Source: Undaria pinnatifida (taxonomy: Eukaryota > Sar > Phaeophyceae > Laminariales > Alariaceae). From it: 64,000 nt of DNA. This document shows, piece by piece, positions 44,370-53,434 of this stretch (position 1 is the first letter of the stretch; each line of letters starts with the position of its first letter). The notes below the pieces were generated by a model. The model did no database searches, had not been told where the DNA came from, and saw only the letters and a list, made by a program, of their open reading frames with translations. The translations under genes and the position numbers were made by a program. The stretch is from contig JABAKD010000020.1 of NCBI GenBank assembly GCA_012845835.1, positions 19,823,606 to 19,887,605 of the forward strand. The letters run 5' to 3'.

Positions 44370-47300
44370 CTGCTGTTGCCGCTGTTGCTGCTCTGATGCA
44401 GGTTGGGGAGGTGAAAAAGTTGGCCCCAAGCAGCTTGGCGGACATCGCTAAGGAGATCGCCACCGACGCCGATAAGTTCACCATCAGCTTTCCCCAAGAC
44501 CTCAAGGTGGAGACGAAGGCCACTGCTCTCGTCGCGCTGCTCGTCGTGGACCTTCTGTTCTTCGAGGTAACCTATTCATGCATGCCGTCGAGACCATTAT
44601 AGCCCTTGTCATCGCGGCTGGCAGGCAACCACCCACCATTGCTTAGCGTTGATTGTGCCATATCTCATGTTGCACCCATCTTAAGTCAAATTTCGCACTA
44701 TTATACCAGTAGTTGGTTGGCAGACAGCCATTGCATGGCATTGTTATGTGCCATGCCTCATCTACGTTTCATCTATTAATAGCACAGCCTGCACTATTTT
44801 TGCGGTGGCGCGGTTGGCACATGGTCACCAGTCGTTCGTAGTAATCGTAGTTGGTTGTGTTTCGTGTGTACAGGCAGTCAGCTTAGGCAACCAGCGGTGC
44901 CATTAGCCTACCGTGTACTCCACATCTGCTCTGGGTAACCCGAATTTGTTCCTGGTAGTTTTGGTGTTGACATCTGCGAGCGTGCGTGATGTGCGTGCGT
45001 GCTGTGCTCCCCTTGTTTTGTTGGTATTTTTTTTTCCTTCTGCTTTCCCCGCTTCCTACTCTTGTTTTTGTTGGTCTCTTTCCTTCTGTGTCCCCCAGTT
45101 GTGTGTTTTCTGCTATATTCACCTTAATTGTGTTTCTCTGGTACGAGTATTCGTTTGTGATCGCTTCGATCTCTTTTCCTCGTGTTTTGCCTTGCCCTCT
45201 TTTTGTCGTTTGTTTACTGCTCACTCCTCTGAACCGTATGTTTGTGATCACTTCTCTCTTATTTTCGGTGCTTTGTTGTTTCCTTTCCTTGCGCATGCAG
45301 TACGGCGGTAACACCAACCGCAACTTGGACGGAACGTGCACGATCGACCTGTGTGTCATGTGAGTTAGTTCGAAGTATAGTCTATACCCTAAACGCGCCC
45401 GTGTGAGACGTGGCGCTGCTGAGAGAGAGGAGTGTTCGAGAAGGAGAGACGGAGAGACGGAGAGAGAAGCAGAGAGAAAGATAATAGGGGCAGGGGGGGG
45501 GGGAGGGGTCGAGAGAGAGGGGGTGGTGGCGTGCCTCTTGTTCTTTTCTCTGGTCTGCCGCTCCGCGCATACCACAGCATCCTTCATGATGCCCGTCCTT
45601 ATATACCCACATCCTATCTTTTTCTTCCGTCTAGTCCGTCTAGTTTGCTGCACAGCTCATACCATACCGTCCATCGTCACACACCTCCTTAATAACGCAC
45701 CCCCCCCGTGTTTTTGTTCCGTCTGGTATGCCGCCCCGCTCATGCCATAACATTTGCTTAGTGACGCACGTGCTCTCTTGAACCATATTATCCTGTTCGC
45801 CGCCTATCCTTACTGACGCGCCCGTCTTATCGTTTCATTCCGTCTAGTCTGCCGCACCACCCATACCGTACCATCCCATACTACGCATACACACACCGTC
45901 AAAATTACCCCACCGTTATGTTTTGTCCCCCAAGACATGTATGTATGTATGCATGTATGCATGTATGTATGCATGTATGTATGTATGTATGTATGTATGT
46001 ATGTATGTAGTATGTATGCATGCATGTAGCCATGCACTAACCAAGGGGGTTAACCCCTTTACAACTGGAAACCCGTTTTGGGGGACATAATTACTTGGAC
46101 TTAGTATAGGGAGGGGTTTGGGGGCTGTAAAGGGGTTGAGCCGAGTTTTAAATCCCTCGGGAAGTTGAGAGGAAAGCATGAACAAAGTAAATGACTTGAG
46201 GATTGCAGCGTCGATCTCACGAAGGAAAAAGCAAAGCGGCTGGCTCTCTGGGTTAGGGATGGATGGTTAGGTTGCGTTCTGAACCACAAGCCGACGAGGA
46301 GGTGCACGGCATCCGCGCAGCACGGTACTGGTTATACTCGTGCTGCTTCGCACTCACACTAGCTAGCCTGTTGTTGATAAACCCGCACATGTTGATGGTT
46401 TTTATATAACATGATAGCGTTTTGGGGGTTTCAAAATGTTGAAGACGCGCATCCTTAATTTACCACCCCCCCTCCCACAGTGTCGCGAGAAAAAAAATCG
46501 CTATCCTAGGAGATAGATGGTGGCCGCCGACGGTAAAACAGGACGGGGATAGGATAAGCAAACAGTTTCTATCTTCATACAGGCTGCTTCACGTAAACAA
46601 AAAACAAATTTATTCCCCGGCGAATGTCCACGCCGCTTTTTCGATTCAGACGGTGAAATTTTGCACACATCTTCATGTGCCCTCGCAAAGACCTGACTCG
46701 TTTTTTTTTTTTTTTTTGCCTAATTTTTCGTCAGTTGAGTTTTTTCGGAAAAGCTGGAACACCTTAGCCCAAATGTTTTCGGCGAAAAGAAAACAAAAAG
46801 GCTGAAGGTCAGACCTCGGGGTGGGCATGTAGAACACTTGTGCAAAATTTCAGGGTCTATAGATCAAAAACGGCATGGACATTTGGACTTTTGTGCATAA
46901 AAGTGAGTAAGTAAGATACGTTATTTCCTTCAAGTTACTTGGTTTGAGTGTAGAATATAGTGTTCCGCTAGATTGTGCTCAATGTTGAACACAGGCAGTT
47001 CAAATCTTCGATTTTTTGCACCAAAATTTACAGATATGCCTTGGAGACGTCCAACCGGATCGTGCAAAATGCGGTGCATTTTTTTTTTTCGCCCCTGCTT
47101 GGAAAAAGCCTGAAATTATTGAAAACATTAAAGGCCTGGCATTGGTCGATACGAGTTTCGCTCCTACAGACAGCCCGAGGCCATTAAAAAAAAATTGGAC
47201 ATGTCATCCATCCTCTTCCATTAGTCATGGGGGTCAGTATGATAGCAAATATCCACTCTTTGGACTAGCTAGATATTGCGAGCGGCATTCGTAGGGGAGA

Positions 47301-48150
47301 TCATTTTTTTTTTTTCATTTGAACCAGTCTGTAATATAGCCGGTCGCCCCGGTGGCGTATCAGGTTAACCTCGAGCCTGGTATAGGTCAGTTTCGTGAGT
47401 TCGAGCCCCGCCGAGTGCATACTCGTATAAATTCGTTGGGACTTTTTCTTGTGCACAAATTGACTTGCGGAAGGCGCGAGAGCGTGAGTTAGCAACACTC
47501 GATGACAAATCGACGAGCAATGGGAGTGCTGAACCCTATGCGCGATAAAAAGTGAAGGCAAGAACCGGGGGGGAGAAGGGACGACACCTGTGACCACGGC
47601 TTGTCCAGAAGCTGGAAAGTAGAAGTGTGCGAAAAGAAAAAAAAAAAAAAAAACCGAAGAAGCGTAATGAGCGCCCAAATGTATCTCTATTTGTTGAACG
47701 AGTAGGAATGAACGGTGCTCCGTCTCGAAAGGGATGATGCGTGATCAATGTTATGGTCAAATGACTAAGGCGAGCAACAAATGAGTACAACCCCCCCCCC
47801 TCCCCCCCGCAAAGAGTTTCTATGTAGTATGTGGAAGAATCGTAATGAGCGTCCAAATATTGGAGGTGTCTCTACTAGGAGTAGGAATGAACGGTGCTCC
47901 GTCTCGAAAGGAATCCGTGGTCAATGGTATGGTCAAATGACTAAGGCAAGCAACGAATGAGTACGCCCCCCTTAACATGCCCCCTTTAACATGCCCCCCC
48001 CCCCCTCCTTAACTGCACCTTTCTCTTTGTTCTGCTATCAACAGGTTTTGTTGCGGATGCCCAATTCCATGCCGAGTCACGGTCAACGGAATCGGCGGCG
48101 CCGATGGAGTAGGAAAGGGAGCCCCCGCCGCCGACCAGATCGAGCGCTGA
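24953..48150 (+). CDS. Phospholipid scramblase with long Q/G/P-rich N-terminus (8 exons)
   Basis: A membrane protein of the scramblase family, which moves phospholipids between leaflets, in some members in response to Ca2+. Exons: 24953-25027, 27217-28398, 39805-39902, 42384-42513, 43486-43749, 44402-44566, 45301-45359 and 48045-48150, giving 692 residues. Residues 26 to about 395 are low complexity, with poly-Gln near 130-145, Pro runs and Gly-rich stretches; similar N-terminal extensions, usually shorter, occur in animal scramblases. The family domain follows: GIPKGLEILAMVDGLMVHQ, a Cys-rich patch CWRCCC, CCGGCC, the EF-hand-like DADKFTISFPQDL (from 605) and a hydrophobic C-terminal span ALVALLVVDLLFF. 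The tail is Cys-rich (MFCCGCPIPC). All junctions are GT-AG with matching phases. Intron 2 is about 11.4 kb. Without splicing of the last intron, translation would stop one codon past the exon 7 donor. Confidence 0.95.
26092..26178. mobile_element. Miniature element, copy in scramblase intron 1
   Basis: Reads CAGCTGAAAACCGTTTTGGG, then ACTTGGAATTTGTATTGGG and GGGGTTTTAGGGCTCTCAA. A diverged member of the 86 bp family. Confidence 0.65.
26653..26748 (+). repeat. (GTT)n microsatellite
   Basis: About 30 units in scramblase intron 1. Confidence 0.95.
27217..28398 (+). CDS. Scramblase exon 2, low-complexity region
   Basis: 394 codons after acceptor TTTGTCGTAG. Gln, Gly and Pro-rich, with CAG-type Gln runs near 27530-27565 and 28270-28300. 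It ends with LHVPAGYDLPEGIPKGLE, the conserved 'P.GLE' entry to the scramblase domain. Donor GTGAGT, phase 0. Confidence 0.93.
28844..29063 (+). repeat. Dispersed family D ('CAGCTGGAGTGTATTTT'), two copies in tandem
   Basis: About 120-135 bp units: TATATCCTCAATGAGGACAC, TACGCGCGATCGGAGT, GATGAGTTTCGACA and CTCACAGCTGGAGTGTATTT. Two units lie head to tail here. Confidence 0.75.
30057..30126 (+). repeat. (ATGTC)n pentanucleotide array
   Basis: About 14 units, one variant. Confidence 0.93.
30226..30600 (+). mobile_element. tRNA-headed SINE-like element, family B
   Basis: The head GCCGGTGATCTAGTGGTTAG with a B box GAGTTCGATTCCC is followed by the body GCAGTGGGGAAGGGGGAG, GACCCCGGATTTGAGT and the end GATGAACAAA. 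A tRNA-derived repeat, not a working tRNA gene: the stems do not pair properly. Confidence 0.72.
32244..32352 (+). repeat. (CATTCATA)n array
   Basis: Imperfect 8-10 bp units in scramblase intron 2. Confidence 0.88.
33826..33985 (+). repeat. Dispersed family D, partial plus full copy
   Basis: Same blocks as at 28844. Ends four bases before the left end of the 1.17 kb TIR transposon. Confidence 0.75.
33990..35161. mobile_element. Non-autonomous TIR DNA transposon, 1.17 kb
   Basis: The ends are inverted: AGAGTGTTTGCGAAA at the left and its complement at the right, with similarity continuing about 40 bp (TTTCTAAAAATTTACTT). The element is flanked by a direct ATT (33987-33989 and 35162-35164). 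The GTGTTTGC end and 3 bp target repeat suggest the PIF/Harbinger group, by analogy. No transposase is visible; the GC-rich interior holds a perfect 18 bp hairpin. Confidence 0.75.
34495..34536. repeat. Perfect 18 bp stem hairpin
   Basis: CGGTTTAGGGCAGAGGAG, a six-base loop TTTCCG, then the exact reverse complement. It lies inside the 1.17 kb TIR element. Confidence 0.95.
35688..35765 (-). repeat. Dispersed family D, minus-strand copy
   Basis: Plus strand AATACACTCCAGCTGTGAGA, then CTCATCTTTGCAAGCTGTGT. Further minus-strand fragments at 22826-22895, 40842-40905 and 54650-54718. Confidence 0.7.
36258..36475 (-). mobile_element. Poly(A)-tailed dispersed repeat, family C, second copy
   Basis: Shares ATCCTCCGGCGGATGGGGAA, TTCGCAGCCCAACGCTAGCT and CTGTCCCTATCATTGGTCCT with the copy at 14640; also headed by a T run on plus. 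Shorter relatives lie at 35905-35965 and 31013-31110. Confidence 0.75.
36822..36963 (+). repeat. 20 bp minisatellite
   Basis: Seven nearly identical units of GGATGTATGGGAGGTGTCTA. Confidence 0.95.
37560..38440 (+). repeat. Degenerate 150-400 bp spaced repeat with poly(C) tracts
   Basis: The block 'AAACGC.CCACCT..AATC.AAATC.GCC.GAGTA.TAAACACT ... GCCATC.ATG.CGTAGCT' recurs at about 37750, 37895 and 38265 with a partial start at 37590, separated by C runs of 10 or more. Confidence 0.75.
38730..38862 (+). repeat. Dispersed family D, full copy
   Basis: Reads GGGGAGTCGCCGACCTATAT through CTGGAGTGTATTTTAA, the longest single copy. A diverged copy is at 38090-38160. Confidence 0.75.
39016..39205 (+). 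repeat. About 93 bp tandem duplication
   Basis: GAATCC.TCTCATTTCCGGAT through CCGCCGTTAGAC.GGAAA occurs twice. Confidence 0.85.
39805..39902 (+). CDS. Scramblase exon 3
   Basis: Codes for ILAMVDGLMVHQEVETLEAI and GIGYEGNN, matching the family pattern 'L..idqi.i.Q.ve.lE...g.e..N.Y'. Acceptor GACCAG, donor GTGAGT, phase 2. Confidence 0.92.
39999..40096 (+). repeat. 10 bp tandem repeat (CACACAACGT)
   Basis: Ten units; the last ones change CGT to CAT. It begins 97 bp after scramblase exon 3. Confidence 0.93.
41755..41960 (+). mobile_element. SINE-like family A fragment
   Basis: Shares ATCGACGAGCAGTGGG, CGAACCCTACGCGCAATAAA and CAGAAGGTCGCTGAGG with the family. It lies in scramblase intron 3. 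Confidence 0.65.
42384..42513 (+). CDS. Scramblase exon 4
   Basis: Codes for YKISNRAGVHVYQAVEDTGF and CWRCCCTQLRP, then DQTGSQ. This corresponds to the 'NkY.I.n..G..vy.a.Edt..c.R.cc' block of the family. Phase 2 in, phase 0 out. Confidence 0.95.
42946..43090 (+). repeat. 24 bp minisatellite
   Basis: Six units of GTAGTATCATACAAGTAGTC plus TAGG, in scramblase intron 4. Confidence 0.93.
43486..43749 (+). CDS. Scramblase exon 5
   Basis: 88 codons beginning VLAFQRHFRCFPCAWFEPC, with CCGGCC and KGPCIIGDCCGVQFNVLTD, a Cys-rich beta-strand block typical of scramblases. Phase 0 at both ends. Confidence 0.96.
44402..44566 (+). CDS. Scramblase exon 6, Ca2+ motif and membrane span
   Basis: 55 codons with DADKFTISFPQDL, aligning with the family Ca2+-binding loop, then the C-terminal hydrophobic span ending DLLFFE. 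Acceptor CTGATGCAG, donor GTAACC, phase 0. Confidence 0.96.
45301..45359 (+). CDS. Scramblase exon 7
   Basis: Codes for YGGNTNRNLDGTCTIDLCV plus two bases. The donor GTGAGT is preceded by AT, so an unspliced transcript reads ATG TGA and stops. Spliced to exon 8 it reads through a Met into a Cys-rich tail. Confidence 0.85.
45938..46027 (+). repeat. (ATGT)n / (ATGC)n array
   Basis: Tetranucleotide array in scramblase intron 7, next to the 86 bp miniature element. Confidence 0.93.
46052..46137. mobile_element. 86 bp miniature inverted-repeat element
   Basis: Ends AACCCCTTTA and its near complement TAAAGGGGTT. The body is AACTGGAAACCCGTTTTGGG, then ACTTGGA.TTAGTATAGGG. Confidence 0.8.
47341..47655 (+). 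mobile_element. tRNA-headed SINE-like element, family A, full copy
   Basis: The head has a pol III-like internal promoter (GGTGGCGTATCAGG, then GAGTTCGAGCCCCG). A conserved body follows, and an A-rich tail (A15-17) at 47639-47655. The head does not fold into an intact tRNA. It lies in scramblase intron 7. Confidence 0.8.
47690..47965 (+). repeat. Tandem duplication in scramblase intron 7
   Basis: GAGTAGGAATGAACGGTGCT and GGTCAAATGACTAAGGC.AGC occur twice, about 180 bp apart. Confidence 0.82.
48045..48150 (+). CDS. Scramblase exon 8, Cys-rich tail and stop
   Basis: After a strong pyrimidine tract and CAACAG, the frame set by exon 7 reads FCCGCPIPCRVTVNGIGG and ends at TGA (48148-48150). The Cys pattern CCGCxxxC fits a membrane-proximal, possibly acylated tail. 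The match of phase, acceptor and Cys content supports it; transcript data would settle it. Confidence 0.72.
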
Positions 48151-50683
48151 CACAAGCACGAACGGCGACCAAGCGAAAGCAAAAATCGCGGCCTTGTGAT
48201 TTTGCTTTTCCTGCTCGTCGTTTTTCGTTGTTGTTGGTTGCTTTTGCTGTTTAGGCGTGTAAGCTACGCGGTAGATTACTACCATTGTAAGCCCGGGCTC
48301 TTGCGGGCTAGGCTGGGTAGTTTGTCGACGTGCGTTAGCTGGACGCTTTTTTGTATTGGCTTTCGTTCGCATTGCCGTGCTGCTGCCTGCGATTCGGTGG
48401 CTGGCGATGTTAAAAAAAAGTTTGCTACCGCGTTCGAGCTGGCAATGCATGTACCTGATATGCACGTGTGCCACCTTGTAGCGCGTGCTCTTGACGCGCT
48501 TCATTCAGCACTTGACCCCATCAATGTTGGGAAATAGGTGCTATTAATAGCCTATTAGCCTAATTCCAAGTACCTTGTCCTTGAAAAAATAGGGCGCAGG
48601 TAGGTCTAAAAAAGGTTTAGATTATTGGCATGGCAGTCACTGCTCTGGTTAGGTGGGCGTAGAAGTCACTTGCGGAAGGAACGAACGGAAGGACGTAACG
48701 TAAGCCCATAGTGCGCGAGTAACGCTCCCAGAGTTGGAGGTTGCGTCGGGCGGAGTCCCGGAGCGACCACACTGCGTACGGCATGGCATGGCATGGCATG
48801 GCATGGCATGGCATGGGAGGCGTTTGGTTGGTCGGGTGGTCGCATGGTGGTTTGTTCGGGAAAGGTGATGGTATTGGATTATATACACTATACACCTCAC
48901 CGTAGCGTAGCGTAGCGTACGGGTTGGAGTTTGATTTGTTTATTCATAATTTGTTTTTTTGGTTGCTGAAAGTCAGCGCGAACTCGCGAACTCAGGGAGG
49001 ATGAGCTCTTGCTTTTCCTTGCCGTAGGGTGATTGACGGGGTGTTCGCCGTATCGGCGACAATGGTTGGTTGGCTCAGATGGTTGGTTGGCTCATTTAGG
49101 AAAATCTCGCAATTTTCTGAGAGTGGAAGCAAAGGTTGATTGCTCGCTCAATCAAATGGAGCGGTGTGGCAGTAGTAGCCCATGATATTAAGTATGGCAA
49201 GACACACCGAACGTCGCGTTGACTCCAAAAATGTATGTATATGGCAAGTCACGATGATTGATCTCTGTTGATTGACCGCAGTGGGTAAAGCGTCGCCTCG
49301 AAGTCACGCCGGGCGGGCGGGCGGGCGGGCTTGGCGCGGTAGGTCCTGACACCCCGTAATCTCCGTGGTATTTTAGTAGGCTGTCCTGTCAAAGTACCCC
49401 CCCCCCCCTTTATTGCACGCACGTCACGTATAGCGTTACTAGCGTTACTATCAATAGCGGCACTAGCGTTACTATCAATAGCGGTACTAGCGGTTGGTCA
49501 GGGGAGGAGGGCGTAGACCGAGTTCAATAGGGCGTTCCACATTCGACAGTATTTACGTGACGGTTTGGGTTGGGTTGGGCTGGGTTGGGCTGGGTTGGGG
49601 TAGGTAGGTTTGGTTGGGCTGACCCGTTTGGTTCTATTTTGCTATTTTGGTAGGTTTGTTTTTGTTTTTGTTCGGTTTGTGTTTTGTGTCACTTCTACAA
49701 GCGGATACAGAAAAAGCGTCCGCCGGCGTGCTTTTTTTTTTTGGCACGCGAGTAAAGTAGTGCTTGAGGTTGTATGAGTTGGTGTGCGCCGGCCATAGCC
49801 GTAGCGAGAATTCAGGAGAGGACGGGGGAAAGGCACAATCGTAGTCTCGTGGAATTAAATTAGACCCAAAGCCAAGTTATGTCTATTTGTGAGCACCTCG
49901 ATGTCGATCGACGTGCCTCTGGATTCATTTCCCTGTGTTTTTTTTTTGGTATTTTTGTAATTTGGGTGTTGGGCGTGCTGTTAGTTTTCATGCGATCGGG
50001 AGGGAGCTCGCTTAGCGAAGGCCTCTCTGGGTGTCTTGATGTAAAATATGCAGACGATGCCCACAGTGTTGACCTTGATGAGGCTGGTGCGATTTATTAA
50101 TCTGTATTGCCTGATGTGTCTGATTGGTTATTTTGTGCTGGGGGCTTTAGATGATGCACGGGAGACGCGCGAGTGAGTGCACGCAGCGTCGCGGGACAAG
50201 ATGTTCCCGTGGCTGGCGTGATGTGTTTATCTAGTAGTTTGGCGAGTAGTTCTGTTGAGCTTCATTCCATGGCGTTGCCCGAAATGGGCGCGGGCGGGCG
50301 CGGGCGGACAACGAGAGATATGACCATATCGTGGACCGGCTCGTGTTGTCGTGCTCGCCCTCCCTGCCTTGCCCTTGCCCGATGTGGGCGCAATGGCGCG
50401 CCATGTATTTTTATATTTTAACCGGGGCTGGCCGTTTTTCCGCTTGTTGAGTCTTGTACACAACTAGGTAGGGGTTTTGCGATGAGGAATGTGAAAATGG
50501 CCGGTAGCTGCGCTGTGTGGTGGGCGGCAAGAGGTTTGTTATCTTGTTCTGATATTAGGACAATAGGACAGCATGAGCAGCAACCAACCTCTGCGCCCGC
50601 CGCAATGATTAGATGGAACGGTACATGGGCAGGCAAGCTTTCGAGACGTCAAAGTCGTCAAGCCACGACTACTGGATGAGCGC

Positions 50684-51249
50684 TTGCTTTGCCAGATCCA
50701 AGGCAGTGAGTGTTTGGTACCACTAGGTTTCCCGTGTAGGGTAAGCTATGATATTCATTCGTCGCGCTCACGTCCAAACTTGATTGGACTGGTACCCTGC
50801 GAAGCTCAACTGGAGTTCCGTAACAAAAACACGTTGGTTGAGTTGGGTGGTTGGTTAGATAATGGTTGTTGGTTGTTCTTGCGTACATTAATTAGCCCGG
50901 ACGCAAGCCGTATCACCTATCACCGCACGGATAGACTAATTACACCTCCGGAAAAATTACTACAACATTGGAGTATGAGGCACCACGGCCAGGAGCCTCC
51001 TGCAAAACGGCACAGGTAAACCGATTTAGGAAAAAGATGACAACCTCCAGTGCTTGCGAGGAATCTTGGCCGGAGGTCATCCGCAAGTTGAGGAGACTAG
51101 CATTCATCACAACATGGCGGAGGGCCTTTGTGAGGCACTACGGTCTGGAGGGACCTTCTGCACGAGGGCTGCATCGACCTTTTGCCCGGCTTCAACAAAG
51201 TGGTAAAAGTATGCTTGATTTTCATTTCACCTTCCCAGTGCCAAAATAA
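50684..51249 (+). other. Uncharacterised open-frame region
   Basis: One frame covers 50684-51019 and a second covers 50968-51249. The first has a varied, protein-like composition without repeats and stops at TAA within CACAGGTAAAC, which also reads as a splice donor. Could be an exon pair, a decayed gene or chance. Confidence 0.2.
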
Positions 51250-51574
51250 ATCACACAAAAAAATTGTAATATATATGTACATTTTTTAGTTTGGGCCCCG
51301 AAACGTGAGCGCGTCTCCATTAGACTAATAGTTGAACGTTAACCCTACCGGTGAAGTAACCCCGACCGCCTGGGCAAATTATCGAAATATAGATGCACCT
51401 GGTATTGAATTAATGCGGACCATCAACCACTTACAGGTGAGTGTTCTCGACACCACCGGCGGATAAACCAAGAGTAGTTTCCGGGCAAGGAACAAATGAC
51501 AGCGCCGCGCGCTGCGATACTAAACTGTAGAGGTACTATCAAGGTATTATTAGTGCATGAAGGTATATATATAC

Positions 51575-51790
51575 CTCTTTTTGGCTAAACTACTTTCTGA
51601 ACGACGAGGCGTTCTTTTGTTCCTTGACCCTCCATAACCCGAAATGGTCGGCGTGGTGCCATCCTTCGTTGGCAATACGAGCATTTTGTACGAGTATACC
51701 TAGGCCATGGGATGGTTTTTTGTTGATCACAATGGTTGCCCTTTCAGTTTACTCTATAATAAGTCACTTTTTGGGGTAGGTGCTCGTATG
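51575..51790 (+). repeat. Dispersed family E, second copy
   Basis: Shares the order CTTTTTGGCTAA, AAATGGTCGGCGTGG, TAGGCCATGGGATG and AGTCACTTTTTGGGGTAGGT with the copy at 12563. Confidence 0.5.
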
Positions 51791-53233
51791 TAGCTCCTCA
51801 TGATGTTAAGAACCTCAGTCTAGAGTATTATTGGTACTAGTAGCAGTAATTGTAGCATATATTCGTCACTGCCCTTCAGTTACAAGGAACCGTAGTTAGC
51901 CTAGCTTCAAGCCTCATCAAGCCTCTGCCACACTGATATTCCAGGAGCCTCATCATCACATACCCCATGACAGGACAAAAAACGGCACATGAAGGCGAAA
52001 AGTGGCCTCGACGCGCCCTATAAAGACCAACGCCTTCCGCACTGTAGCATAGCTGTGTACTGTAGGCAACGTCCGATCGGTGTCATCACTGCTATCATTG
52101 CTCGTTGACTGCCTCACCAATGGCCATCGACACGAAATGCACATTTTTTACAGTAGAATGTACCTGGGACTGTTCTTGTGCACGCGTACTGCCTGTCTCG
52201 CCGATGTTCATCACACATGAACGGGCGACATGTTTCAGTGTAATATAATACTCTCGTTGTGCACGCGTGTTGCCCGTCTTCCGAACGGTCTTCACATACT
52301 AACGCACGTGTTGTGCTGTAAGCCATATTGTTTTGGTGATGCGATGGGTTGACTACTGAACGTCGTCTTCGCCTGTTCTCGGGGTTTCCTTTGCTGCTCT
52401 CGCCGCCTGAGGAGGAATCAGAGCGACGAACAGAGCGACAAGCAACAAAAACAAGAAGCAAAACGGCGGAACGCCATGAACGAAATTAAAACACGCCAGG
52501 TACTTCGTATGATCAAGGGAGGCAAGGCAGCGCAAAATAGCACGAGGATGACTACCATCACTATTACTGCCGTGCTCTATTATACGGAGCAGGAATGTAT
52601 ATCAGCACAAACAGCATCCCATTTAATACGTTGTTGTTGCTGCTGCTGCTGCCGCTGCTGCTGCTGCTGCAGCTATTGCTGTGTTGGTGCTGGTGGTGCT
52701 GGTGATGGTGCTGCCTCAAAACCGCCATCGCGACATGACATGGCATGGCATGGCATGTTTCGGCGAGTTGCAATATCAGCGGGAAACAGTTGGCTTGAGT
52801 CCGCACTACGTCCGCTGCTGATGTTACTGTTGCGTTATAATACGATTATAAAAAGAAGGTTAACGTGTTACGCTTCCGTGAAATTAAAGAATATCTTCGC
52901 TACATATAATACGTCTACCATTACGGAAGACAAAAAAAGGCAAGAACTCTGCCCTGCCGGACTCGGCAGGACTCGGCAGGACTGCATGACTACTGGTAAC
53001 AATTGCATGTCTAACATAGAACAAACGGTCGTGATAAAATAGGAGTACCGAGTCACACTGACACACACGGCTGGTCGACAATCCAGCACAATATTTGATC
53101 GCATTTTCTGAAGCATTTGGTTTGTTCTTGACCAGGAACCGTGTGCAAGACGAGGGATGCAGGAAGGTGCTTTACGACTTATTAGAGAACGTGGTGGACA
53201 CACTGTGAATTTTATGCCACACGCCACACGCAC

Positions 53234-53434
53234 CTCGTTTAACTCATCATAGTCGCTTGCAGGCCGTTGAAGAACGCCCCCATTTCCCACGTTCATGTTC
53301 GACTGCCAAAACCGCCCCCAGTTCTCCCATGGCAGGAACCCACCGCAGGCGTAGCATTTGATTGGCTGTTTCAGCGTCCTCCCGGAGCGTGACTGGGTGA
53401 CCAATCCTGACCCCTCGCACACTTCGCAGGCCCG
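53234..53434 (-). CDS. Plastid zinc-motif protein, exon 2
   Basis: Begins RACEVCEGSGL after acceptor TCACGCAG. Ends SDYDELNE at donor GTGCGT, phase 0. Holds all four zinc-ligand cysteines. Confidence 0.78.

Larger units (their letters stand above)
48151..53233. other. Intergenic stretch, no gene confidently recognised
   Basis: Holds short arrays (CATGG at 48780, GGGTT-type at 49560, CTG-type at 52630) and a family E copy. A plus-strand open stretch at 50684-51249, in two frames (LQHWSMRHHGQEPPAKRHR, then WPEVIRKLRRLAF), looks protein-like but matches nothing I know. The missing 3' exon(s) of the plastid zinc-motif gene should lie here on the minus strand. Confidence 0.5.

Noticed and set aside
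47341-47420. tRNA gene
   Set aside because: Same reasoning; the shared body and A tail show it is a dispersed repeat.
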